Origin: Echinostoma caproni
Lineage: Eukaryota; Platyhelminthes; Trematoda; Plagiorchiida; Echinostomatidae
DNA length: 34,112 bases
NCBI GenBank assembly: GCA_900618425.1
Contig: UZAN01043856.1
Span: forward strand, 5,080-39,191
Direction of reading: 5' to 3'
In this document: in pieces, positions 9,355-19,769 of the stretch
Numbering within the stretch: the first letter of the stretch is position 1
Layout: each line of letters begins with the position of its first letter
Position numbers and translations under genes: made by a program
Notes under the pieces: model-generated
Database searches by the model: none
The model's input: only the letters and a program-made list of their open reading frames with translations
What the model was told of the DNA's origin: nothing

Positions 9355-10560
9355 GCGCTTGAATCACTTTTCTTAAAAATCACCGAAACCGATTCGCAAA
9401 TAAAGGAATTAGTTGTACCCTCTGGAGGAAAATAACTCCAAACAATAATCTTTGAATTAGGCATTCACACGGTCTGGTGTAAACACAATTGCTATGAATG
9501 TTTGGAAGAGCAAGCAAAGGAGAAATTTATGTGATTTACAGATGGTGGTTCAGACAAGAAGTTAACTCCCGGTCCTTGGGCGATAACATGATGTACAGTG
9601 TCATCGAATGACGATTGAACTGTGATTAAACTGAATAGGTGTGTACTCAATTTCTATCTTAATGTACCCATTCATATTCATGACTTTATACCTTACCTAA
9701 AGGAAAAGAAAGATATTCCCTAGTTCTGATCGAAAACGCAGGGCAAATTAACCAGCAGTCGGAATGAATACGTCTCACATTTGCTTCATTAACCAAAATG
9801 CACTTATTTAGTTTATAAGCACATTGTCGGGGATGATGTGATACCTGTGGAGATGAGTTTAGGCAGCCAACATTGTTTCAGCCCGTGAGGTTGAGAGCAG
9901 ATGAGGCTGAAACTGATAAAAGTATAGATCGACGCATTTGGATATGAGCTCTCACTGCATCTGTATTCATTTGCAATCCATCATGTGCGGCCAATGGTTT
10001 TGACAAAACGACTAAAGTGATTGTTTGTTTGGAAACATTTGATAAATTGCTATTTCTTAAGGATGGCGTGCACTTAAAATTGCATGCTGCGTACAAAGGA
10101 CACAGTCGGATTTTAGCTCCTGAAACCCACATGATTGATTTCGACAGTTTGACATTGGAGAGAATTCGGTAACTTGGGTCATCGAAATATTGATGATAAG
10201 ACTGAAAAAACTGGACTGACGCGGAAATTCTTTTTTTCTTGAGTTGTTTTCTGTTCATCATTCGTAGCATAATGTGCTAAACCGTTTTCAGTTTGAGATC
10301 ACCTAGAATCTATTTTGCATGTTCTGGTATTATTTTAAAGGTTCATGATTATCAATGAAAAGTATCGTGAACCGCACAAATATGAGCTGTTAAAGCGGGG
10401 ACCTCGTTGGTTCTTATCAGCAGTATATACTCTTACGGTCCCTTGTAGAACTACAACTCTTCGGAGGAATAGAACCTAAAACTCTGCAACCCAGTAGTTG
10501 GTCATCACACACATCCATTTTAAACAAAGGGTATTCAACGTGTGCAGATTGAGTAAAGCA
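9355..10560 (+). other. Intron 2, stretch without recognisable features
   Basis: The minus-strand open frame at 10270-9878 (130 residues) has no motif I recognise and no splice support. Nothing else stands out. Confidence 0.35.
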
Positions 10561-10564
10561 TGAG

Positions 10565-10700
10565 GTTGTGAATTTTCCATTTTCTTCATGCATTTATGTT
10601 TATGATAGAAATTGATATGGTGATCGACAAAGAGCAATCACTGGTCATCTGTTTCATCCAGTAAGGGACTCGAGGGTAATGCGTTCATTTTCTGTCCCAA
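10565..10700 (-). repeat. Decayed hammerhead SINE-like copy E (type 1 tail)
   Basis: On the minus strand, a run ending CGAGTCCC...GGAUGAAACAGAUGACCAGUG, then GCTCTTTGTCGATCACCA and TTTCTATCATAAACATAAATGC, parallels copy A. It retains GAAACAG and a CAGUG stem I half, but the CUGANGA segment and stem II are degraded. Shared tail words place it in the type 1 lineage. It overlaps a meaningless minus-strand open frame. Confidence 0.45.
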
Positions 10701-10939
10701 TATCATTACTAATATCTGGTGCATGCGAAGAACCCCATAGGTTAATCAAAAACACGATACTTCGAATTGTCTGAGCTCTTTGCGCGTCGAGGCGAATGTC
10801 AGACTTGTAACTCAGTATAATGGTCTTGAATTCCGCTTTTTTAGTCCAGGCAGGGTACCAGAAGTACGCGTTATCGATGTATGTTAAAAACGACAGGACA
10901 GTCCTGCGCCCTTTGTCGGCTACTACAACGATTTCCACG

Positions 10940-12960
10940 GAGAATAACTTCTGTTTGTCCTAAAAGATGCATGCCTGCAGAAAGGTGGTGCTGTTTGCGC
11001 TTCTTGGAATGAAAAGAAGAACAGTTGTAGCTCACTATCATTCTTTGCACTACTCACTCAGCTGATGGTTCCAGCATCCCTTAAATTGTACTAGCATTCT
11101 GGTTTTCAATTAGATATTCATCAAGCGTTAGCAACTGTATTGCCACATGTCACTCGAATGCATCACAATCGAATCATCAGGGCTCATTTACATACAAACG
11201 ATCAGGAAGTGATACCAGATGCCTAACTGACTGAATTTATCTCCTGGAATTAAATAATCATGCAGATACTACCTATAATGTGTCAATAAAAATAAAAATA
11301 ACACCCGGTTCGGCATATCTAATAAGGTAAAGCTTATCACTTTATAACTATCAGTCTTATTTCTGTCCTGTTTTCCATTGTATCTGAAAGACTGGACCGA
11401 TCTGTATACATACGAGAGTTTTTAAAGTGTTGAGTTAATCTTGTACATCTTGTACAGGTGCTCTGGTGGGCACATGAAATCATCAGGGGTCGAAAAATGT
11501 TTCATGTTCTAGAGAACAGAACCAGACCCGTAGCTGATCAATGAAGACAGGACTAATTTGGCAGGATATGTAGCAATGCGATTAAACTTTAATAAGCTAA
11601 AACTATAAGTAAAAATAATGTTGATGTCTCATTAATTCGCATCAATTCGCCCTCGTAAAGGTGGTTGCAGACAAAGCAAAGTTAGCTTGGATTAGCTGTA
11701 CATCCGAATTTTTCTGACCTCTCGATGTAAGCCACATAAATAAAATGTGAAATTGGTCAGGACTGCATCAATTTGGTGGCGTTAGATTGTTGCTATGATA
11801 AGACGTGATCAATCAAAATCATTTACCATGGAAATTGATTTTATTTCATTTCAAAAAAACAAATTGTCATAAATGTACTACTTGTGAGTAGTATACGCCC
11901 AAGGAGCACTGGGTAGGAAACAACTATGGAAGGTTTCTGTTTTACAAGGTTGCACCAGACTTAACGAAGTTTTGATTACCTTTTGATAGAACTATTTTCG
12001 GTTGACACGGCGTTGTTACTTCCTTTATTCTGGTTTCAGTTATTTTCTCTTCCATTGCAAACGAAGATCCATCTGCATTTGTTCATCTGTTTGGCAGCGC
12101 TGTCCGAAAGAACAATTAGTTTGGAGTAAGCATGTTTACCATATTTTCCAGATGTCTCAAAGTTATTCGCTTTTATGGTGCTTAAACCAAATGCAGATGT
12201 AATCACATGACAATCACTTTGGTGACGGTGGAAAGTTACGATCTCACCGCCCCGGTGTTTACTGGTAATTTCAGTCTCATCTCCAGCACAGAGTCACATT
12301 CATCATTCTGCATATTCCAATGTATGTATCCTTCAATTAGCAGTAACTCAATCGGTGAAAATTCATTACATCCCTTACTGAATGCCTGTCGAAGGATAAT
12401 TTCACAAAGAGTCAGATAGATTTCATTTATCAATTCAACCTTCAATGGAATATGGTCCAAGAAACGGACATTTATGTGATTTAAGTGTATTGCAGATAAG
12501 TTTGTTTCCTATGACACTCATTAGGCATATGACGTCCGAAATTGTGATGCCTACCGCAGATCGGTCATTGTGGATATTGAACGGAATCCAGATTTATAAC
12601 CGGACTAAAATGCAACCTGTTCATTGTCATAGGAAAACCAGCTTCATGGTAATCAAAAGTTATCTATGGGTCTCTTCGTTCACCTCCGTAAACGACCAAC
12701 GTTTACAGGGTACATATGAATGTAACGTATTTTGGAAAATAACTCAACACTCATGTCGGGTATAATATTATTAGATTTTGTGAATTTCACAATCTGAAAC
12801 CTGCTACTTTTATAGTTTTCAGTGGCCAGTGTGTCTATCTGAAAGATTTTAAAAATTCATGGGTTTTGTTTTACTCATACACTTTTTTCTATACCACTTG
12901 TTGTGCCTGCACAAATGATACAAGAGTACACCAAGATTTTTCAGACTTTTATAATGTCAG
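10940..12960 (+). other. Intron 2, unassigned stretch
   Basis: Several short open frames overlap on both strands between 12002 and 12765 without domains or good splice borders. A hairpin-like AGATTTTGTGAA/TTCACAATCT lies near 12773-12795. I can support no gene. Confidence 0.35.
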
Positions 12961-12989
12961 TAGAACTCTAAAAATGCCATTGAATTGTC

Positions 12990-13260
12990 TTGATTGGCTG
13001 TTTATTTAACGCCGCCCTGCGTTCGAGCTCGTCACGCACTGTGCCGAAAACCGTGCCATCCTGTCGTAGCCTACGTAATGCCCTATAACGTGCGATGAGG
13101 GCAGAAAAAGCTACGATCATCGTTCGGCAAGGAGTCTTTGTAGTACTCTGCAAGACGATGTTGTGATTGGGCGGTTAACAGTGGCAGGTCCTGAAACTGA
13201 CTCTCGCATTCCAACACAACATTCTAGGCACCGGTATCTGATACCGGCAGTTCGCAAAGC
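12990..13260. repeat. GC-rich repeat-like segment with a short palindrome
   Basis: This block is richer in GC and CpG than its flanks. It contains a minus-strand open frame (13153-12968) with a charged helical composition (RYRALRRLRQDGTVFG) that I do not recognise. At its right end, CCGGTATC-T-GATACCGG (13231-13247) is a perfect 8-base inverted repeat around one base. The compositional step suggests a retroelement scrap, which is inference. Confidence 0.25.
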
Positions 13261-14580
13261 ACCAAATAATAAAAGTGAATCAAATCAAATGGAATAAGCC
13301 ATAATCAATAGTGGACTTAACAATTAAATGATCATTGAACATAAATAATGAGTTGGGATTACGAAAGAGAGTAATGTATCAAATTTGCTTTCAGAAAACT
13401 GACCCACAAAATGTGCTTAATCCTGTCGATTGGATTTCGTGATTCAAATCAATGCTTTAGATGTAGTTAAAATGAGTCACGTGTCAGATAAAAACCGTTG
13501 CCATCACAGAAAAACATCAAAATTTATTGCCAAAATAATAATGAAGCACAGGGCTTAGGAAGTTCCCTAAATGGAGCAAACTATGAGGCCACAAACGAAC
13601 CCATAGTTTGATCTTGATGTGGTTGATCTGAGTCAGCGTCAATAAGAACCGTGAGTAGAAGGAGCGAANTGACTAGAGCCATTCAGTGAGTGGTTCGCCA
13701 GGATCATTTATGGTCACTTGGTTTGTCGGGTTTGAGTCATTGTATACGGCTTGAGGATGGAATTCTGTCCATTTAATTAAATCAAGGGACTACATTTATG
13801 GTGAGTGAGAAATTGCCCTCCTATTCAAACAGAAAGCCCCATTTTCAAGCAACCCGATCTAAGTAATGGCTGGTCTTTTGAACTAAGTGATAACTTAACG
13901 TCGACGCATTTGACTCGTTCTGATTTCCCCTAGAGAAAAGGACGAAATTCAGCACAGCTACTTGTATATTTACTACCGGGGCTAGAACTGTAATCCCTAT
14001 CTATAGGTCGAGTCGGACAGAGAGTTTAGCTCTAATAATTTGTAAGCGAAACAAATGACATGCCAAAGTAAAACAAAATTCATCATTTGATTTGAAGCCT
14101 AAAGAAGCATAATGGATAAAACTTGTACTCTAATAAGAACGATCATTTGGACACAACGTTCGATTGACTGATATTCACTCTCATGCCAGTTTAGATCATG
14201 GCGCGCATTTTTTATAGTCAAACAGAACCACAACACCCATTACGGCCTTCCCAAAGTTACAATGATAATACTGTCCAGATAAATCGGGAAATGTACATAT
14301 GCGAAACCTACCAACTCAAGGGACACAAACAAACAGAATTTTTTTATTCCAAGTCGTTCCAAATGCATTTTCTACTATATATTCAAATAATAATTATTGC
14401 AAACATGAATGTCTTTAAAGTAACAGTAGCAGTTATAAAAACAACTACTTGATTCAAATTTGGTAATTTATTAGAAAATTCATAACAGATTTCAGTCATT
14501 CTCGTAACATGAATTTTAACTAGCTGTTGCGTTAATCAAATAAATTAAGGTTAAGAATGTCTTCTCTGTTTAACGTGCAG
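13261..14580 (+). other. Intron 2, unassigned AT-rich stretch
   Basis: No gene or repeat is supported. One ambiguous base is at 13669. The stretch ends in a pyrimidine run leading to CGTGCAG at 14580, which reads as a splice acceptor. Confidence 0.35.
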
Positions 14581-14650
14581 GCACCTATTGAAGCCAATGC
14601 GTATCAAAACAGGTCTGGAAGCCTTATTGTGGAAACTGAAAAAGGCCCGA
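14581..14650 (+). CDS. Doubtful extra exon with strong splice signals
   Basis: TCTTCTCTGTTTAACGTGCAG precedes 14581, and CCCGA|GTAAGT at 14651 is a consensus-grade donor. The 70-base piece is open as APIEANAYQNRSGSLIVETE plus a few residues. Its length is not a multiple of three, so inserting it alone between the phase-0 exons at 9068 and 17433 would shift the frame. It would need a partner exon, for example within the open stretch at 14928-15392, or could belong to another transcript. It could also be chance. Confidence 0.2.
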
Positions 14651-14927
14651 GTAAGTCAACTGGATGTCATTCCAGATTCACGCGTGATCTGACGGGTAAT
14701 GCAAATGTGAAGAGTCTACTGCTATCGGTGAAGCCTCGTAGCTCTGATGATCTAGCTTTTCAGAAGCAAAGGTGGCGTCAATGCCGAGGTCTCAAGTCCA
14801 ACTGAAGTTATTGAATTCATCGCAATTTAGAAACATTTAAATATGCCAACTAACATAATGTAACAAGCAACTCTGCTTTAAAAGTCCGACCGGTGGATTC
14901 TGGGGAAAACCGGTCTACGCAATCAGC

Positions 14928-15392
14928 TTGCGTGTGTTACCTGATGAATTTCATATACCTCCGCAAGTTGAACCGATAATCCAAACTTTGCGAAAGCTAA
15001 TTCTGTTCCATGTCGGAATCAAAAATCGATCGATTGGTGTGTGGTGTTTTGGACTACCACAAGCGTACACACTGAATGGTGAAACAGGTGATAAGCACAA
15101 TGAGGAAAAGCTTCCGATTATTGCTAAACTTGAAAAACGTATTGCTTTAACGGTTTGTACCATCAGCTTGAGGGTCATTTGGCCTTCAGAGAGAGAAGAA
15201 GAGAGAAATAGAGAGGGTATAAAATACGCAGTACTCTTTTGGTGTTTTCAGCCATCATGTCCAACTGTCGTCTGTCATGCTACAGTGTTAGTTGATCTCA
15301 TAATGATTGGGCATGACCAATGTGCCAGTTTGTTCTCAGTTGAAATTCTTTTCGTGCACAGAGCGGCAACGAGCAGTACTGGTCATGATTAA
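14928..15392 (+). CDS. Long open frame, possible exon, unrecognised
   Basis: A 154-codon frame is open without an ATG at its start. The first half (LPDEFHIPPQVEPIIQTLRK, then LPIIAKLEKRI) looks protein-like. The second half crosses a GA-rich simple repeat (15187-15216) and reads poorly. No domain was recognised and there are no clear splice borders. If coding, only roughly 14930-15180 is likely to be. Confidence 0.2.
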   Translation: MRVLPDEFHIPPQVEPIIQTLRKLILFHVGIKNRSIGVWCFGLPQAYTLNGETGDKHNEEKLPIIAKLEKRIALTVCTISLRVIWPSEREEERNREGIKYAVLFWCFQPSCPTVVCHATVLVDLIMIGHDQCASLFSVEILFVHRAATSSTGHD

Positions 15393-15399
15393 TTTTTGC

Positions 15400-16760
15400 T
15401 CGCCAACCATTTTGAGAGAAAGCANGTTATTCTGTGAACTGCACATGAAAGAGTAGGGGGAGGGGTTGCGTTTCCGAGACGTGTACCATCAAAAAGTAGC
15501 ATCGTCCAATTATGCATCTCGTTTTCTGCATTTCCCTGGAAGACTTTCTGTGGCCGCGGCCAACTTCTTGAAGGTCTACAATATATCGGTAGTGTAAATC
15601 TCCCGAAATAACTGCTCATCGAATCGGGGATCTCATGAGAAAAGCGCACATATAAAACTCCAACCTACCGGTAGCCAACAGATCAGACCGAACCTCACCC
15701 TGTCTATACTCGATAGTGCCCAACATATAATTGTGAGCTTATTACTGACACGTCACCTCGAGTAAATCTCGGACCTATTTGCACCATCGCTTGATACTTC
15801 GAGGACCAAATTAAGAGACCATCGAAAAAGATTCTGATGATAAACTGACATTTTTAGACGATCTGACGCTCATCAGCAACCGACATTGTGTAAAAGCATG
15901 TTCAATGAAATTGGAAAGCAAAAATTGAGGCTTCGATGCACTTGGTATTGAAACTTTTACCTTATGTGTGAAGCTTCTTACGGTTCGATGCACTTTGAAG
16001 AGAATAATACCACATGGATACACTGGCTGTTGTATTCTTTCTATAATACGCATATATTTTGTGCCTACTTACAGAACTATTCAGTAGTTGCGTGCTGAGT
16101 CCGGTTCAAACGGAGCTGATAAAGTGGGATATACGCATAGGAGCACTTGTTTCGGAACCTCATCAATACCGAGTTTCGATCGACCACAAATTGGTATGAA
16201 AGATGTACAATACATACACAAACTAGACTGCAGATAGTCAAATAAAGCTTAAAGTCACTTGTCTGGAGAATGGTTTTGATAAACTGGCTACTTGATTAAT
16301 TGTCAGTTCTCAGTTTGGGTAAAATTAATTGCATTAACCTACTTCCTCAAGAACCACACTAATCTCTAGTAAAATTTGAAGTAAGCATGCAGTTTAACCA
16401 GAACAATAATAGTAAGGCTAATAGATATTGTTATTCATTACACAAAATCGTTTCACTGGGAATGGAGTTGAGAACGAAGAAAATGTTACTAGTAGGATTA
16501 TGGCTGCAGTGATGAGTTTCAAATTTACAACCACTTAGTCTGTGGGGATCTAAGCACCTATTCACCTGTTGTAGCGGCATTGCTTTATTACACAAGATTG
16601 ACTGGGTCAAATGTGTGTATCTCGGGGCTGACAGGAGAGTTTTACCTGTCACTACACAGATAAATTGGTCTCGATGTGGTTGCAACTCAAATCACGAGCC
16701 CATAACACGCCTGTGGGAATATAGCGGCAAAAACTATCCTGTCAATGGTTCACTGATTTG
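15400..16760 (+). other. Intron 2, unassigned stretch
   Basis: Short open frames on both strands lack motifs. One ambiguous base is at 15425. Nothing was supported as a gene. Confidence 0.35.
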
Positions 16761-16764
16761 GATA

Positions 16765-16825
16765 AGCCGAGATGATCGAGTGCTGAGGGTCACCAAAATA
16801 GCAACCTAAGATCGAGTCCCGCTGA
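16765..16825 (+). repeat. tRNA-derived repeat head
   Basis: TGATCGAGTGCTG from 16773 resembles a tRNA A box, and GATCGAGTCCC (16810-16820) is a near-perfect B box at tRNA spacing. The middle AAATAGC matches the same place in the fragments near 4605 and 5545. A complete cloverleaf is not evident, so a SINE head is more likely than a tRNA gene. Confidence 0.4.
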
Positions 16826-17097
16826 TGTCTTCATTTCCGTTTTTCCCCAGGCAGCCCATGTATGGCCGCGGTCATCCTAAATAGACAAAAAGGTAGGTAG
16901 TTATTGTTTTGTAGGGACAGTTCTGGTTTTCTCTAATGTTAAATTCTTACACCGGATAACAATCGATTAAATTATGTTGTTGGTGATCGATAGCTGAGAA
17001 AAACGGAGAAGCGTCTGACAGCGTAATTATGCTGGGCTTTTTAATGAAAAATGTTAGAAAACCGTCGGAAATTTGTAATCTGATGATGATAATGAGT

Positions 17098-17182
17098 TTC
17101 ATGAATTCATCTTGTAACTGATGCGTGAACTGAAGTACTAGGAAGCACTGGACGGCTGTTTTGACCTGTTTGCGTCTCATCA
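17098..17182 (-). repeat. Hammerhead SINE-like copy D (type 2 tail), head missing
   Basis: On the minus strand GUGAUGAG, ACGCAAACAGGUC, AAAAC, AGCCGU, C and CAGUGC follow hammerhead order and match copies B and C. The tail words CTTCAGTTCACGCATCAG and GATGAATTCATG match the tail of copy B. The core is damaged: C3 of CUGANGA is G, and GAAA reads AAAA. The 5' stem I strand and tRNA head are absent; a TA-rich microsatellite takes their place. Confidence 0.55.
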
Positions 17183-17235
17183 CCTATATATATATGTATA
17201 TATATACTTAGATAGATAAATAGATAGATAACTCG
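17183..17235 (+). repeat. Compound (TA)n / (GATA)n microsatellite
   Basis: An alternating TATATA tract is followed by repeated GATA units. It abuts the truncated end of copy D. Confidence 0.8.
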
Positions 17236-17432
17236 AAAAATTACTTCACCTTTCATACGAATTTGCGGTAACGTAACATTGAACAGTTCAAGGTTATTGC
17301 AGCAGCATTTCGAAAATGTTGACTCCTCCTTTTTCAAATTAAAACTGCTCCCACTCTCTTAACTGTGATTGAATTCTCAACTTGATCTGAAAACACCCTT
17401 CAAATAATTACGTTTTCTAAAATATATTTTAG

Positions 17433-17855
17433 GAGCTCTTTGTTCTTATTGGTGGTCAAGACAGACTCAAACAGTTTGAAGATCGATACATGCGCAAAGA
17501 TATTGGGTCATGGTTCAAACCAGAGTCAGAAATGACCAACGAACGTATACTAAAACCAGGATTTTTATACGCGGACCAATTGCGCGTGCTACTCCATGGA
17601 TCCGGTTTGAATCACGATCGACTGTACGAAGTTCTTCAACTGTTGGGCGTCACCGATACCGATGCACTGGATTTCGTCTCATTCTTATTCTATCTGCCCC
17701 TATTTGTCGAGGCTCATCAGCGACTTATATGCGACCCGCTGCGTGGACTGGATGAGGAATTCGCAAGTGGTTTGATTTTTAAGCCCAACCGGGCAGGATG
17801 TGAGTCAGCTCTCTGGAGACAATTTGATGCACTCACGGGTCACCGGTCATCCTGA
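17433..17855 (+). CDS. Coiled-coil/EF-hand-like protein, terminal exon 3 of 3
   Basis: The exon opens after the acceptor TTTTCTAAAATATATTTTAG (17432) in phase 0. It encodes 140 residues and ends at TGA 17853-17855. The peptide starts ELFVLIGGQDRLKQFEDRYM. Residues 43-92 form an EF-hand-like helix-turn-helix series: GFLYADQLRVLLHGSGLN, DRLYEVLQLLG, TDTDALDFVSFLFYLPLF. It has the helix and hydrophobic pattern of a calmodulin-type pair, but no full DxDxDG...E loop, so calcium binding is doubtful. The tail (LDEEFASGLIFKPNRAGCES) has no recognised motif. With the two upstream exons it gives about 246 C-terminal residues. Family unknown to me. Degenerate EF-hand ends are common in ciliary and cytoskeletal proteins, but that role is only a guess. 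Confidence 0.75.
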   Translation, partial: ELFVLIGGQDRLKQFEDRYMRKDIGSWFKPESEMTNERILKPGFLYADQLRVLLHGSGLNHDRLYEVLQLLGVTDTDALDFVSFLFYLPLFVEAHQRLICDPLRGLDEEFASGLIFKPNRAGCESALWRQFDALTGHRSS

Positions 17856-19252
17856 ATACTCACCCTGGATGACCATATGGAGCCTTCCGGCAAACAATTG
17901 AATACTTTACATTCAAGGGAATACACCATGTATGCTTTTGCAAGCGTTGTGTGCTTCGAGTTCCGTTAGCAGTTCAACAACGCTCCCCCCGCACCCGTGC
18001 TTATTCATTTTAACGCACTTGTGTGTAAATTGAGATAAACCACTGAATGGTGATTTCATTCATGTTGCCAATCGTGTACAATTTGTTCCCTCCCTCGGGA
18101 CTTCAATATTGAATCAATGGGTTCTGAAGCTGCAATATTTGCCCCTTTGAGTTGCATGGTTGATAGTGGACACTTCAACGCATGGTTATTTATATTCAAC
18201 GCGTGCTTAGTCTATTCTTTGAAAATATACCTGATACAGAGCTTGCATATGTGGTGACTTGTTGTTTGAAAAAAAGTTAACTGTACAGTACTATTTGACG
18301 GCCTGTACGAATATTCTCATTAAACCTTGTAAGAAAGATTTCTCTTAAAACTAATTGATCATTAATTAGTTCGAAAAAATGTAGATAATATTCACGTGCC
18401 GTTGACATGCAAATATATATACAATCCAGAAAGAACTACCTAAACTTCGTAAGTTCAAAATCCGACATCATCACCCAATTTCTTCATTTCTGTCTTTCCT
18501 CCAATAGCCTTTGCTAGGCCACAGACACACTTTGAAAGTTGGCTATACATTTGCATGCCCAATTACTACAAATGAAGTAAAAGCGTTTTTCGGAAAGCAG
18601 AGATTACCTCTCAGGTTACCGTATGGGAGATGCACAATTGTCTCAGAGTTGTTTATTCATCCGTCCAACTATCTAAATTGCTCTAGATGTTTAGGGTGCA
18701 CCACGAGGTAGCATACCACTTCCGGGCACAAAGCGGAGAGTTCGCAGGTGAAACCCTATCGCTTCGCTTCGAATGGTGCTCGACAGTCAACCTGCTTTTG
18801 TAAATCGAACGCGAACAAGAAAAATTGCTTGGTTGTATGTGCATATATTCGTTTGTTTGATTTTTGAAACAACGTACAGCGGAACGGGTTCGTGAGCAGC
18901 ACTGTGTTATTACGATTTAAAACATTAGGTTCCTTATCCGCGTAGAATTTTTATCTCTCAGAAATGAAACCATCCTAATGAGGTACCACATTGTGATCAA
19001 GAACCGAAGATTAAGTAAAAATGATGTCGATATTGTGAGAAAAAGATAAACACTGCGAAATAGAATACCGATGATATTTTATTGGAATCCGCAACTTTCG
19101 ACATAGGGGAACCGGTCATATATAACCCTCCTCCCAACTGCCATCTCCATCTTCATCAGCAATGAGTTAATTCAATAGACAGCCGTGTAAATGTAAATTG
19201 ATAAGGTTTTTACCATATCTCGTGTTTCTGACATTGGGTTGCCTCATACTAG
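17856..19252 (+). other. 3' flank of the EF-hand-like gene
   Basis: No close AATAAA follows the stop. The first reasonable poly(A) hexamer is ATTAAA at 18319-18324, about 465 bp downstream. A hairpin of perfect 8-base arms (AACTAATT at 18349-18356, AATTAGTT at 18364-18371) follows closely. The transcript end is not established. Confidence 0.3.
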
Positions 19253-19280
19253 ACGATAATCAAATTCGAGAATATAGACG

Positions 19281-19769
19281 ATGAGTGATCCCACTCTATT
19301 TGCCTATCGTAGCTCCAGGTCAACCCTCAATGCGCCTGTACACCTCATTGATTATCGTCCTTATTCGTTGAACAGAAAATATACGCCAACAAATTTTATT
19401 AACCACTTCATGGACGAGGGATCGCAGAACACATCAGACAATCCAGTGGGCGAATTCTTCAATGCTCCTCTTTGCACCGCACTTTGGTGCTCTTTACCGG
19501 ATTGTGAAACTTTTATCAATCAAAAGAAAGTCCCTTCACCATGGAGATTTCAGGAATCGCCTGGAATGTTTGAACAAAGTGCATATCACAGTCACGATAG
19601 CGCTCCCACAATAGTAACGGAAGTTGACGAACCCGTTCCTCAATTCTTTCCTCTATCTGACCAAATACCACTTACAATCCTCTCAGTGATTCTATCTATT
19701 CGAGTGTTTTCCGGGTTTTCGTTATTCTTGCCAACATACCACAGGAATGATTTTTCAGGGCTGATGTGA
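19281..19769 (+). CDS. Possible first coding exon, unrecognised protein
   Basis: A 162-codon ATG-to-TGA frame has a fair Kozak context (A at -3, A at +4) and an in-frame TAG just upstream (19275-19277). Mixed residue use and low-complexity-free sequence make it look more protein-like than most frames here (FINHFMDEGSQNTSD, TALWCSLPDCETFI, VPSPWRFQESPGMF). A possible 5' UTR acceptor, TTGCCTCATACTAG, ends at 19252. The last 40 codons turn hydrophobic and may be read-through into an intron; candidate donors such as ATAGTAACG near 19613 are weak. It could be a small complete gene, a first exon, or chance. No domain was recognised. Confidence 0.35.
   Translation: MSDPTLFAYRSSRSTLNAPVHLIDYRPYSLNRKYTPTNFINHFMDEGSQNTSDNPVGEFFNAPLCTALWCSLPDCETFINQKKVPSPWRFQESPGMFEQSAYHSHDSAPTIVTEVDEPVPQFFPLSDQIPLTILSVILSIRVFSGFSLFLPTYHRNDFSGLM

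Noticed and set aside
10654..10938. 94-codon minus-strand open frame
   Set aside because: It overlaps a decayed SINE-like copy and has no domain.
17510..17755. 81-codon arginine-rich frame
   Set aside because: It is an out-of-frame shadow of the terminal exon at 17433-17855.
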